Source of the DNA: Clonostachys chloroleuca
Taxonomy: Eukaryota > Ascomycota > Sordariomycetes > Hypocreales > Bionectriaceae
Length of the DNA stretch: 64,000 nucleotides
Direction of reading: 5' to 3'
NCBI GenBank assembly: GCA_037952775.1
Contig: JBANAY010000003.1
Span: forward strand, 3,348,001 to 3,412,000
Shown here: positions 12,347 to 24,177 of the stretch, one piece after another
Numbering within the stretch: the stretch's first letter is position 1
How the letters are laid out: the number at the start of each line of letters is the position of its first letter
Made by a program: the position numbers and the translations under genes
The notes under the pieces: generated by a model
What the model saw: the letters and a program-made list of their open reading frames with translations, nothing else
Told to the model about the DNA's origin: nothing
Database searches by the model: none

Positions 12347-15300
12347 TTATTTTGAAGACGTGAGGCCCTGGACCCTGCTCTTCTCGAGTGTGTTGAGAAG
12401 TTGCCGGGTTGTTTGCATAAGGCTCGTTTCCAGAGACGTCAACCTTTCGTTATCGCGGACTAGGCTCACATCAGCGAGGCCGAGAACACGATCGATTGCA
12501 GATAGTGTTACTGCTTCTGCTTGAGCAGCGCCGAGACTGGCTTGGAGAGTGCTGCAGGACACATTCTTAAATCCTAGAAGGGTCTTCAGGGCATGAGGGT
12601 CCAGCATTCCTGAAGCTTCAGTAGTGCCCTGAGTAGAGCTCCCGCCTGGAGTAGGGCTTCGATGTTTGGAGAGGAACCCGTCGACCACCTGACGGATGCC
12701 TTTGATGCAGATGCGTTCGACGTTATCATTTTCTCCCCCTCAGTCTTAAGACCGGCGCAGCGGTTGATGGCGGAATATACAACAGTTTCCGCGTGTGGGT
12801 TACGGGCCCTTTTGAGATTCTCAATCAAACCGTTCTTCAAGTTGACCACGGCATTGAGCAGACGGGGGTCGATGATTGGTTTCGGCGGCGCCGCAGGAGG
12901 ACTCGTTGCAGCAGGTCGGCTTGCTTGTGGTACTGGCTGCTGCTGCTGTTGGGGTTGTTGTTGGGGTACGGCCGGCGACACACCTGGTGTCGTGCTGACC
13001 CGTTGAGCCTGCACAGGATTGGCTTTCGGCACGGGTGTTTGCTGAGCGGCGGACATGGTTGTCGTGGAGCCGCCATCCTCTGTTTTGATAGGAAGATTTG
13101 CCGGGGGTGGTGGCCTTGAAGCATACGGAGAACTATAGGCTCCGGGCTGCTGAGTCGCTCCAGCCTGGGGTCGAGCTGGAGCCGCAGCTTGTGGTCCGTA
13201 TCCTGGTACCTGTGCGGGCGCAGGAGGCTGCGAAGCAGTGGGCTGAGCAGGTTGGCCAGCGGCAAGTGGACCTGTCCCAAACTGCTGTTGAGCAGGCCTT
13301 GGAGCTTGACCTGGTTGCTGCTGCTGGAGCTGGTGTTGCTGCTGCGCATTGTAATTTGCAACTTGGAAGCCTTGAGCGGCTTGCCCAGGGTTATAGCCTG
13401 GAGGGCCAGGAACCATGTGATGAGCAGCGTTGTAAGGATACGAGTATGCACCATAGTTTTGGGCGGCCATATTGCGATCAGGCGATGTAGCTTTGCGCTT
13501 CTTGCCTGCATCTAGCTCAACACCAGGGACCCGTAGCCAGACATTGGTCGTGTCGTCTTTCCTGAAGGCATCGTTGCCGATGAGATTATGACGAACACTG
13601 CTCTCCCACCCTTTCGTCTCTGTGTGGAAATAGAACCATGGATATCGTTGGCAAATTCGTTTATAGATTTGCTTCAAAGTGAGTCCGTCAGGTGCTGCCG
13701 AAAGAGTCTCGTCGATGAGAACGCCGTAGTTCTTATTCGGCTTCTGCAGATCTTCCGCTGTGTAGTCCTCAATCTTGAGCTCCAGAGGTGGCGACTTCGG
13801 TCGTACCTTCTTTTCCTTCTTCTCCTTAAGAGGCCGCTCAACATCGGATCCTTCCACCCCATCCTCATTCTTTGGTTTCCGTGGTTTGTATTTGCGCTTT
13901 TCAGGGCGGTCACCGGCGTCATCTGGCAGAGGATGTTTCCTAGGGCGTCCAACTTTGCGTTTGATGGGCGGTTCTATGGCGGGCACCTGCGGGATTGTCT
14001 TCTTGGCGAGTTCTTGCTGCTGCTTTTTAAGCAGGCGTTGTTCTCGCTTGGACATGATGCCGTTCTTCGGAGGGCGACCAGGTCCTCGTTTTTTGGGTAT
14101 TTGTGGTAAGAGAAGGTCGGTCTCGGTTGTCGGCAAAGGCTGCGAGGTTGTGGGCGTCGCTTCTGGTGCCACTTCCTCAAGTTCTGCAGTTTCTTCGCCA
14201 ACCTCAACCTCTCCTGTCTCCTCTTCCTCCTCTGCTTCATCGCCGTCTGAGAGCTCAGGCGGGCTGACTTCGACATCGGACAACTCGTCACTCGTGTCCT
14301 GCATCCGCTCGTTGTCTTGCGATTGTTCAAAGTCGAAACTCATTTCCTTTCCACCCTGAGAGTGCTTCTTCGCTGCAGGTTTTTCGTCGGCGAACTCTTC
14401 TGCACCCGTGCGTCCCCGCTCCACACCATTGATGATGAATCTGAAATCAACATCTTTGATCTGTAGTCGATCACCACATTTCAGGATAACCTTCTCGCTT
14501 CTATAATGGACCTCTTCGCAAAAGAAACCATTCTTATGCAGCGGGACAGCCTCGAATACGCCCTCTTTTTGATTGTATGTTATCTTGAGATGTTCTCGAG
14601 AAATGGCCTTCGTTTTGCTGGCTATGTCCGGTCCTGGAGAGTGGATCCCGATAAAGGGGACGTGATGCGGACTGGGTCGTAACGAGGCCAAGTCGACGGC
14701 TGCGGCACCGGGAGTGTGCGAAACATACTGGCGGTTTGATATGATGTTCTCTTGAGACTCTTCGTTATCGTGGGACGAACCTCCTCCTGTGCTTGTTTTT
14801 CGTCTTTTAGCTGGTCTTAAATCTCCGTCGCTATCCGACTCGGGCCCAAGCATGCCTCCTTCTTCGCTGACGTATGATTTACTAAATTTGCTACGGTCAT
14901 GGGTTATGGGTGGTGGGGGAGAGAGACCTAAACGAGCGTTGTTCTCTGCTTTCTGTTTATACTCGTTGGCGCGCTTCTCGTCGCGGCGAGCCTGGTTGAG
15001 AGCCCGTTGATCGCGGCCGATCACGACTTCGTATGTGGTCATTTGGAAAACACTGTCCGCAAACTCAATCCGAGCGAACGACTCGAGATGGCGGTCGGAA
15101 TTGATCAACCTATCCTGAACCGACATCCCGTTCCTTTCCTGGAGAGGGCCGACCTCTAATGGGGGTGGAAGAGTGACCTGAGAGGGTGTCACGGTCTGCT
15201 CAAGCTGTTGGTGAGACATCATGTTTCGGTCAGTGTGCATTGTGGCCAGAGCCATCATAAGGGCGGCATGATGGTTGAATGTCTCGCTGTAGGAATTTCT

Positions 15301-16131
15301 GTGTTCTTTATAGGCGTTCGTCGTGGGAGTCGATGGAGGCAAATTTGCCGTTGGATTCGGAGTCCAGGGCACAGTAGCGTCAGTCTGTGGTGCATTGTTC
15401 GGCACACCCTCTTGAGCAATTGCTGTGGCGGCCTCGGTCTTTGGATGCGTGTCGCCATGCTCGATATCCATGTGGGAAGGATTTGTTGTCTCGGTCTGTG
15501 CAGCAGAACTTGATTCTTGTGCAGGCCGAGGAGGTGGCGGGAGAGACGCAGGGTCAATCTGAGATGAACCAATCTTGGGTGCATCGGTCATCGTGACATC
15601 TGTCTGATTATGGGGCGTGGCCGGTCGGTTGTCCTGATGTTGTGACTGAATGTCTGAGCTTGATAAGGAAGCACCGGGAGGCCTGGCAGGGGCGAGAGAA
15701 GAGCTGTCGGCCGTTGGGGGAAATTGGGCTGCATGCTGAGTTGTAGACGGGGACTCTGTCGCGGCTGAAGGCGCATGATTGTGGGGAATAGCTGCATGAG
15801 GCTCTGTGTTGGTGGTAGGGGCCGTTGTCGCGATGGAGGTCGCGTCGTCCTTCCGGGAGTCGACACCCGCCGCAGCCCCGACAGCAGCGGTGGCGTCTGT
15901 CGTCGTAGGCATGGTCGTCGGTGCGGTCGCACTTTCGGAGTCTGTGATGGGGGTCGCAGTCGCTGGCGCACCAGTGGATTGATCCGGCGGCAGAGACGAG
16001 GAGTGCATCGCGGGCGATGGCAAAGTCGGCGGCGGTACGGGAGCAATGGCGGGATCGGACGCTGGTGTTGCGGTTGCAGCAACTGGGAGGCTTGGTCCAG
16101 CGCCATTCGGACCGGCGCTGGACGAAGTCAT
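12347..16131 (-). CDS. fhl1: FHL1-like transcription factor with FHA and forkhead domains; frame broken near the C-terminus
   Basis: An almost intronless minus-strand gene. A Pro/Thr/Ala-rich N-terminus is followed by an FHA region (about residues 350-570) split by a charged insert: one half begins FARIEFADSVFQMTTYEVVIG, the other contains SREHLKITYNQKEGVFEAV and ends FRFIINGVERG. Two AT-hook-like motifs follow (RGPGRPPK near 682, KVGRPRKH near 727), then a forkhead domain (about 790-885; LTLKQIYKRICQRYPWFYF, WESSVRHNLIGNDAFRK) and Gln/Pro-rich sequence. This order matches Fhl1, which in yeast controls ribosomal-protein genes; that role is inference here. As written, translation stops at 12586 (1181 residues) after a nonsense tail. 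The conserved-looking C-terminus (KGIRQVVDGFLSKH ...) lies in another frame ending at 12347. One missing G in the run at 12735-12739 explains this; corrected length about 1261 residues. Confidence 0.85.
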
Positions 16132-17735
16132 CGCTGCTGCCCTGCTCTGCCCGGGGAAGAGGGAGTCAGCTCCTTCGTTGAGTTGCGCCTGGGCGGCTCG
16201 CGGAATGGGATTGCTGTGGGGGGCAGTTGTTGATGTTGAGAGGGAAAGAAGAAACTAAATTTCCCCAATCGGATGGGCTGACTTGATGCCTCACTGGCTC
16301 CTGCTCAGTGCAGTGGTTGCTGGCGGCCACTTAGTGCTGGGCTGTCCACTACATTGCATTGGGTAGGTCAGGTACCCAGCGCCCAGGTAGCATGCAGGAG
16401 CCTGTCCGTGCGCCTTCTGCCTTGCTCTTGCCCACGATATAGGTGGTATGGCCAATGAGAAGACGCGATGGTCCCACTGCTCTAGCTCAGGCTGTGCTAA
16501 AGAGACGTCCGGCGCCTCCTCTTTCAAGGTTTCAGTCGCCAGAATCCGCGGCAGTCAATTCGCAAGTGAGGTTGTCTTCTTGATTATTCTCCCACTCTTC
16601 AAACACCTAATTGGCTAGGCATCTGAGTTACTTGCCAAAGATGCTTGCGAAATCAGTTTCGAAGACAAGACTCAGTTATTTATTCAATACCTGTATCCAT
16701 CCAACCGTTTTTACTTGCAGATACCTAGCTGACTACCGAGTCGGCCCACTTACAGTTCTCTCAGATGGAGGCCAGCTTGACGATTGCCTCGTATGAACAT
16801 GCCGGTTGGAGCGTGAACAACCCGTGAAGTTTACTGCACGAACCCACTTCGCAGGCAATATTGAGTTTGAGGCACTCAAATGTTATACTGCCTATTGTCA
16901 AGTCCGCGACTCGTATTATTAGAGTGTTAAGGGCTAACATGGATTAACTCTAGAGAGATTTTATACTAATTTTTCTTGACTACTTTGTAATTCTACCTAG
17001 TTATTATTCAAAAGACCTGTCCGTAATGACCTTTGACTTTGATGTCTCGTTTCTTCTGTCACCTAGTTGCCCATCTTTCCATGAACTCGTCCCTCTGAAA
17101 GCTCGCCGACGAACTCCTCTTCGGATGGCGCCATCCAGACTGAATGAATTCATTGGATCGCGACCCCTTGATGATCATGTAAATGGAAGTCGGCCACACT
17201 CAACGTGGGAGTGCCACGGCGCACTCCGATAGCTGCTGTCCAATCAATTAAAAGCGCTCGAAAATGGGAAGACGAACCGGTGTGGGATTGCATTCTCGAC
17301 TCCCAATCATCCTGCCCAGACCCCTGTTTACCTACCATCCATTTGGACGAGCTTCATACGTCACTCAAGAGACCCTGCCTCCCCGTCCCTACAGGACGCA
17401 TCCAACTTTCTCGTTCCACCTTTGAAAGATATCCAGACCGCTGATCATTGCTTGCTTCTTCGGCCAGCGCTTCCTCGCTGGGCCTCGGCACCCAGTGAGG
17501 ACGCTTGATTCATCAGGGGTTAAATCCGGATCCAAAACCTGATGACGGTGCCGCCTATTGTCCAATGAAGACAAAGCTTGCCCAGCGGGAGAGATTAGAA
17601 ACAGATGACATGTTGAAGTATATAGAACCCTAGAAACCCTCCCGCCCAATCTTAAGCCAACCACATGCTAGATAACTGAATTTAAATCACCAACGTACTC
17701 AAACCCGCTTTTTGAAACCAGAAGAAGCCGAAATC
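16132..17735. other. Divergent promoter region (1.6 kb)
   Basis: This region separates the FHL1-like gene (-) from the four-span membrane protein gene (+). It includes a moderately AT-rich block around 16860-17020. No coding sequence is supported. Confidence 0.5.
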
Positions 17736-18458
17736 ATGGCTAAGGCAAAGGAAGACTCTCACCGAAAGCCTCATGAGCAAAATATCAAGAGGACCAAACA
17801 CCGGCACGAGACGAGACCACCAGTCCCCGATCGCTCAACCACTCAGCATTCTCGTTATGTCCAGATGCTTCTATCGCAGGATACCATTCCTCGCTGGCAC
17901 AACATATCAGCCGCGTTTTGCGTCTGGCTGCTGCTCGCCGGCTTCCTCGTCTTCCCGGGGACGTTCACCAGCATCCAGGATTCACTGGAGGAGAGCGGGG
18001 ACGACACATGGAGTCCCGACAAGACTGCCGGCAAGATTCTGGACGGGGTCAAGAATATTCCTCTGCTTGTGATTGCGACTGTGTGTTGCGCCGTCGCGGC
18101 CATCGGAATGATTATTCTTGCTCTCGTACATGTTCGCAACTACATATGGCTCGTGAATCGGTTGTTCATGCCTGGCATGGCAAACTCACTGGCTGGGCTC
18201 ATCTCAACACTCATCTCGGTCTACACGCAGAAGAACGGAGACTGGAGCATCACAGCTCGGGTGACTATCATTGTTGAAGGATCATATATGTTTGTGTGTC
18301 TTGCCCTCTTTCTCCTCGTGAATCAGATCTTCTTGCGCAAGGTCAAGCAGAGCCATGGCAGTCATTATGATCAATGGTTTGGCATAATAGGGGAGAGCAC
18401 TGAAGTTGCGGAAAAGACAAAGACGGTTCAAGACAAGCGACAAGATAGGATGGTCTGA
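17736..18458 (+). CDS. Fungal four-span membrane protein of unknown function
   Basis: A single exon of 240 residues. The first ATG is at 17736; the open frame begins earlier only through a TTG codon. The first 60 residues are basic and His-rich (HRKPHEQNIKRTKHRHE), suggesting a cytosolic tail. Four hydrophobic segments follow: ISAAFCVWLLLAGFLVF, PLLVIATVCCAVAAIGMII, a weaker segment around MPGMANSLAGLISTLISVY, and VEGSYMFVCLALFLLVNQIF. The C-terminus is charged. The loop between spans 1 and 2 (SLEESGDDTWSPDKTAGKIL) is acidic. I recognise the layout of a conserved ascomycete integral membrane protein but no characterised function. It converges on the molybdate transporter gene, leaving only 86 bp between the stop codons. 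Confidence 0.75.
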   Translation: MAKAKEDSHRKPHEQNIKRTKHRHETRPPVPDRSTTQHSRYVQMLLSQDTIPRWHNISAAFCVWLLLAGFLVFPGTFTSIQDSLEESGDDTWSPDKTAGKILDGVKNIPLLVIATVCCAVAAIGMIILALVHVRNYIWLVNRLFMPGMANSLAGLISTLISVYTQKNGDWSITARVTIIVEGSYMFVCLALFLLVNQIFLRKVKQSHGSHYDQWFGIIGESTEVAEKTKTVQDKRQDRMV

Positions 18459-18544
18459 AACTAAGACTCAGGTAAAGAAAGTACAATAAGGAAGCACGCT
18501 AGTCCTGCAAATGTAAATATGCAATTCATTATCCATAATCATCA

Positions 18545-19991
18545 TCATCGTAGCAAAGGGACTCTCTCTCTCAATGAGTTAGAGCGTGACTGTCGCCACT
18601 GAGCAAAACGATCTGAAAGACGGTATGCGTAATAGCAGAGCATCCCTGCGAGAAAGCCTACAGCGTCATTCTTGAAGGCAATCAGGCCGGCAGTCGTCGT
18701 CAGCATGACATTCCATCTTTCCATGCGTTCGTCGTTTGAGAGGTCTCTTTGTTTCCATAAAGGGTTCCGTCGGAGAACTTCAGTGTCTTCACCAGTGGAT
18801 GCCTCCCAGAGGTCGGGAGCACCGTTGTTCAGACTATTTCCCACCTTGGCCAGCTCAAGACCAGCGGCGAAAACCATGATGCCCAGAAGGCTACTAGGGT
18901 AATGTCGCAAAAGGTCGACCAAAGTCTCGCCAAAGACGAGACCTATCAAGAGTTTGAAAAGACCTAGTATGATTACACTAGCTCCGCTACGAGCGCCGAA
19001 CCGATGTTGAGCTGCTAGCCCGCCGGCCCCGTGACAGACCGGCATGGCGCCGAACCAAGTGCCGGTGAGGTTCATGAGAGCAACACTCAGGCCCATTGAT
19101 GTTACCGACGGCGCAGGAACATTCGGGATAAGATCAGCAGATAATTGACACACAGCAATGATAGAGTTTAGCGTAGTCAACGGCAGCTGACCGATAGCCA
19201 TCCACAACGCGCGTGAGTTGTGTTTGTCTATCCATGCGGGCATAGTGAATGCTGGCTGCCAGATATAGAACCATGGAAGACTCTGGCCAACTAAGGACAC
19301 CTGGATAACAGCAAATAAGAGTGCAACACAGAAGAAGAACAAGGCATAAGGGAAGCGAGGCAGCTGATGTGTGCCGATGAGTACAAGGAATGCGACGATT
19401 GCCCAGATGCGATTATCCAGGATGGGATAGGCCCAATGCAAAGGCTTCAACAGAGAAGTGCCGGCTCCCATGATGAGAGAAAGACCAGCTCCCAACTGCA
19501 CACCCTTGACCACTGGAATGGGGATTGCTCGAACGAAAAGGCGTAGCAGACCAGTGACACTCATGAGTCCGACGGCAGCCCCAACCCATTGCCCAGCTGC
19601 GGTAACGACGGCCATGGGTGCATCTTTTCGCGCTGAAATGGCTGCCGATGCAATGGCCTATTGCCGCCAGTCAGTAACTAGCTTAGCTCAGAATGTAGAT
19701 GGACAATAGCATCCTTGAAGATTTCTTGTTCCTTCCATAGGATGCACCTACCTTCATGGGCTGTACTGGTAGAGGGATGCCGAAGAAAGCACCTGTCAAG
19801 ATGTTGAAGATACCTGTAAATACAAGGGTTGAGCTGAGCTGAATAGAGTCTTGGATGGCCAGGGCGATCATGAGAGGTAGCAATGTGCCAAGATCGCCCA
19901 GAGACCCCGAGACCTCGGTGAGGGGTGCACGGCGGAAGGTTGCGACATTGTTCTCGTTGAGACGACGAAATCTGGAAATAATCCCAGCCAT
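18545..19991 (-). CDS. mot1: MOT1-type molybdate transporter
   Basis: Two exons, 19991-19752 and 19657-18545, with a 94-bp intron (donor GTAGGT, acceptor ATAG, phase 0) encode 450 residues. The N-terminus carries the first family signature, EVSGSLGDLGTLLPLMIAL, and a second copy-like signature GAMPVCHGAGGLAAQHRFG appears near residue 290, as in the SulP-related MOT1 molybdate transporters of plants and fungi. About ten hydrophobic segments are visible. The expected role is high-affinity molybdate uptake across the plasma or an internal membrane to supply molybdenum cofactor for enzymes such as nitrate reductase. The start at 19991 is the Met closest to the conserved domain; an upstream in-frame Met at 20153 would add 54 residues of no obvious character. 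The family call is strong; localisation is unknown. Confidence 0.9.
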
Positions 19992-22900
19992 GGCCGCTTC
20001 GTCTACGTGAATCGGCGGTGTATACAAAGGTGAGGCGGTATCAAAATAGACGTGCCTCCGGTTCAGATATTGTGATAGATGCTGGGTGGTTTGGCGATAG
20101 GGAGCTATCCCAAGGCGGTAAGTCGAGGTTGTACAGCAGGCATCACACGGCATTCACATCACTGCATCATCTGACAGTGCCGCTGGACAGTGCACATGAT
20201 ATATACACTGTGAAGATGGACACATGCGCAGGTGCTACCGACTCTGGGTACCCGGCTGGTACCCTCATTTGCCTGTGCGCAGAGACAAGGAAGGCACCCA
20301 CCGAGCAAGATCACCGTACGACGATGGATGGGATATGTGTGGCCTTAGGCATCGCCGATTTTGCCGGGGCCGACCACCCGGGTTGAGCTGGGACGCTGGA
20401 TGGAAATCACAGCAATTGCCATAGCGACAGGAGGCTTTGGACCCGCCCAGCTCGATAGATCATGGACGTGCACCAGAGCCCACCCATCGTTAATGTCATT
20501 TATGAGTGTCGTACTTTGAGCGAGATAAGTGGCAGCCTTGCTTCCTTGGCGTCGCAGGATCGGAGCCAGGTATAATGAAGGCGTAGTATGATGGGCGCTC
20601 CCAATTAAAGGCACCCACCTGTTGACTCTCCGCAAAGGGGGCCAGATGACCTGAAGGGAGTAATGGCTGAGAATGCATTGTCGCACAAAAACAAGCTGTG
20701 ATAGTGTCTCGTGATAACGCAAGGGAACGGATGGAGGGTGGGCTGCCGGTGCTCTTCTCAGTCAGATTCAAAAGGAAGTGGCCGCAAACGGTGAAAGCAT
20801 GGGAATACTGTCGCGCTTGTGGCGACCAGTATCTTGTGCCTGAGCCGACAATCTTGGTGAGGGTTTTATGCTACGATTCAGGGTGGGTAAACCGAGCCAG
20901 TGTTGGCTCAGTCGCGAATGCGAATGTAGGGGTCTGGAGAGCCGTGGGAAGTGGGTGACGGTGTGTTTGGATGGTGGTTGGAGTAACCCGGAGGCGCCGG
21001 TTGGGTGAGAGATTTGGGGAAACCCGGCATTGACGATGGCTTACGGCGCACCTGCGGCCTCTGTTTGTCGCGCTCCAGGTTCGACAGTCGGCCAGCGATT
21101 GCCAATTGCCCTCAATTATTGGCTGGGACGGCCACTGTTCGGCACAAGGCAGCCCGCACCCTTGCAGGCTAGAGTCGGAGCGAGTGTGCAGTTGGGGGTA
21201 TGCGGGCTAGTGGGGCCACCTTGTCATAGAATGATCGCGACTTGAATCCGGGGTCAAGGATGCGACAAGTTTTTTTTTTCTTCTTCCTACAGGGTACGGC
21301 AATGCTTTGCGTGCTGTGTTTTAGACTTTGGACCCTGATAGAAGTGCAAAGCCACGAGAGCGCCGCGCGGACCTCGATCCCGATCGTCCCGGATGGCAAT
21401 TGCTGTCGTCGCGGTCGTTTTTAGGTGCGCGCGCATTTTAGCTTTGAGACAGAAAAGCCAGCCAAGTTGCGCCTCATCAAGCACATTGCTCCCGAGTGAT
21501 TTGCACGAATCTTAGTTCCTGGCTGGGACCCTGTCGCAATCTCCCTGGACTGCTCCATGTCTATCGCAGCTCGGGCGTAGAATCGTCTAGCGTGGGGGGT
21601 GGATTCGGATTAGGAATGGGGCTGCCCGGACCCGGTACTGCCCATGCAACCTAGTGGGCGGCGCTACCTGAGCTGTACTTGGGCGAGCACCACGGACCAA
21701 GCGAGGTACCACGCCAGGTACCTGACTGTTCCCGCTGTAAGCAGGCAGCCCCAAAATTCGCGCAACAGCACACCTGTCTGCGGCGGCGGCGTCACGCTTG
21801 TTTGGTGTGAGCGAAAAAAAAAAGTGCCAATTTTTCACTCGTCGCCTCCTTCGGCAGCACACGAAGCCTGTCTTATGTAGGTACCCCGTCGCTCACCGCG
21901 ACAATTATCAGGTGCCGTTGCTCCCGAATTGCCTCCTGGCACGAATCAGGGACCTCCTGGGCGATCTTCCTCCGAGGATATCAGCCAGCTGCTGAATCTA
22001 TCTTATCGCTGCTGGAGGTTTCGCCGGATGGTAATTCACTCATTATGGGCACCTACGAGTCAATTACAATACATGTACACGTACCTTACTTGTTGGCACA
22101 TGTAGTGACTCGCCAACGTAGCTTGTGTTGGGTAAGAAATTACTTAGACTCACTTGGCTTGCCACAGAAGCTGTTGGCGAGCAAGGTGTCGAATGTCGAC
22201 CATTGATACCAATTGGGCCAGCTTCAGGACACTCGCCAATCGCAATGGGAATAAGGCCGATCTGGCCCAAATGAGCAGCACGGCCTGTGCGAACTTGCAG
22301 TTATTGCCTCACAGTCGCCTCCGTTTCATGTCCATGGACATGGCAGCACGCTTCCCAGTAGGGGCAGATGGTGCGTGCCAAATTGGCGGTGCTAACCGGG
22401 ACCCGCCCTTCCGCCGTGGGAGGCCTGCTGTGCTATTCGCGCCTCGCTGTTGCTCTTGCACCGGTTGATGAACCCCGGCGCGAGCCATGGATTGGACCCG
22501 GTACTGGCCATGTCCATAGCTTGGATGTGCTAGCAGGTCGCCCTGGTTCGCCCGTGACGTACAGTGTGGGCACCCGGCTCCACTAAAAGTGTACATGCTC
22601 TGGACTTTACATTGCGTTCAGAAGAGCGGCCTTTACTGCGCAGGCGGCAGGCTGATCAACAAAACCGTGGCCGAGCCCTTCATCTTTGTTGGCTTTCCAC
22701 TCTCTCTTCTGCTTTGCTTCTCTCACCTGCCTCCCACCACCCTCAGATCTCCCGCTTCTCTCTCACCAAGTTCCTAAGCAAAGGTACGCTTCGCTCAGTC
22801 TTGCTCAATCGCCTTTTTTCCCTGGCCTTGTCTGCCCAGAACCGCCCCGCGGTACAGCCAAATCCACCGCCATCGTCGTGGCGCGACAGCCTCGGCTCTG

Positions 22901-23247
22901 CTCTCGCTTGACTTTTTTCTTCATGTCAGCAAGTACTCAAGAGCCGCGAGGGCTCGCGGAACTGGTCTTCTATCCTGGGTAGTCAATTGAAAGGAATTCT
23001 TCCTCGGCGCCTAGAGAATGAAGGTCACCGCGTCGCCCAAGCACAGTGTGACAGCTGGATTGTCCTTGCTGGTGGCTCGGGCGCGGTTCAAGACATTGGT
23101 TGAAGCAATTCACCTCTTGTCATCTGGTGCATCATGTCAATGGTCAATTGGCTCAATATGGGACAAATTCGTTCATTTTTGCAATGCTCAGACGCGCTAA
23201 CATAATATTTTACCAGTCCCCATACTTTCTTCGCTTGACTCTTCACA
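19992..23247. other. Long divergent intergenic region (3.3 kb)
   Basis: This is the upstream region of the molybdate transporter (-) and of the small membrane protein (+). It contains a T run at 21270-21279 and, near 22680-22780, a CT-rich stretch resembling a fungal transcript leader. Short ORFs are present on both strands, none convincing. Confidence 0.5.
22784..23216 (+). other. Possible 5'-UTR intron of the small membrane protein gene
   Basis: A consensus-like donor (AAAG then GTACGC) follows a CT-rich leader, and an acceptor (TTTTACCAG) lies 31 bp before the ATG at 23248. A GCTAAC branch-site match sits about 15-20 bp upstream of the acceptor. A 433-bp leader intron would fit a highly expressed small gene, but only transcript data can prove it. 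Confidence 0.35.
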
Positions 23248-23518
23248 ATGGCCGCCATCAAGCCCCTTGTCGCCCGCGAGCTGGTCGCCCTTGCCAAGCG
23301 ATCAAACTGGGCTGCTGAGAACAAAGGTGTCATGGTTGTCTTTTGCATCGTTGGTGTTGGTATGTAACTTCCCAATCCGATGTGTCTCTCGTGTCCGAGG
23401 GTCACGCGCCGAACCTTAAACGCTCATCTAACCTTGTCTCACAGTTGCCATCTTCCTCATTGGCCTATGGATCTACAAGGCCATGCTGAAGCGCAGGAAT
23501 GCTAAGGCCACTTTCTAA
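23248..23518 (+). CDS. Small single-span membrane protein (61 aa)
   Basis: Two exons, 23248-23359 and 23445-23518, with an 85-bp intron (donor GTATGT, acceptor CACAG) encode 61 residues. The first half is amphipathic and basic (KPLVARELVALAKRSNWAAE). One hydrophobic helix follows, VMVVFCIVGVVAIFLIGLWI, then a strongly basic tail (KAMLKRRNAKATF). The intron splits the membrane helix. The layout suggests a tail-oriented small membrane protein of the kind conserved across filamentous ascomycetes; no function is known to me. Splice signals and the clean ATG context (TTCACAATGGCC) support a real gene despite the size. Confidence 0.75.
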
Positions 23519-24177
23519 ACTGGCCATGTGAGAGAGAAGCAGGTGTTGGAGAAGGCAGAGGCAAGTGGATATGTGGAGGGTGATTGAATTGCAGGTTGTT
23601 ACGGTCCGATTCTTCCTATGACAACGGCGGAAATGGTGTTATATCTACGCGACTCGTGGTGCGCTTTCTACATTGGCCTGACCCTGGGAGAAAGCTTCGA
23701 AGACTTGTCTCCCGCTCGTTTCACTGGTCCTTACACTCCTGAGACACTTAATCCGACTCCTCATCAGCACCCTTCACCGTCATAATTTTTCACTCGGCCC
23801 AGTGAGCGGGATTTCGGTTGATGGTCACCAGGGGAAGGATGAGATCTGTTCTACCCCTGGCTCGAAAGCTGTGTCGCCCAAGCCTATAAGGTTGAAGGCA
23901 CACAGTTTTTAATAATGTTGGAAGCCACCACCAATCAGCTTTATTTTCCTAGTACTACGATACCTATTTTGTTCCTAGCAACGCAATCATGAACTTTCTA
24001 CCAATGAATCCTATACGTTGGGTGATGATGAATTGTATCGTCTATGTTTACACTAATGAACAACCGCCTTTCCGTATCTGTATCCCATCAACTATACTTG
24101 CACACAAGATGCACACTCCATCACAACCTACTCATAATCATACAATGCCCTGCTTCACACCGGCCTCTCAAGCGCAC
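23519..24177. other. Intergenic, convergent 3' flanks
   Basis: This spacer lies between the small membrane protein gene (+) and the alpha/beta hydrolase gene (-). It probably holds both 3' UTRs. I see no gene or repeat. Confidence 0.55.
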
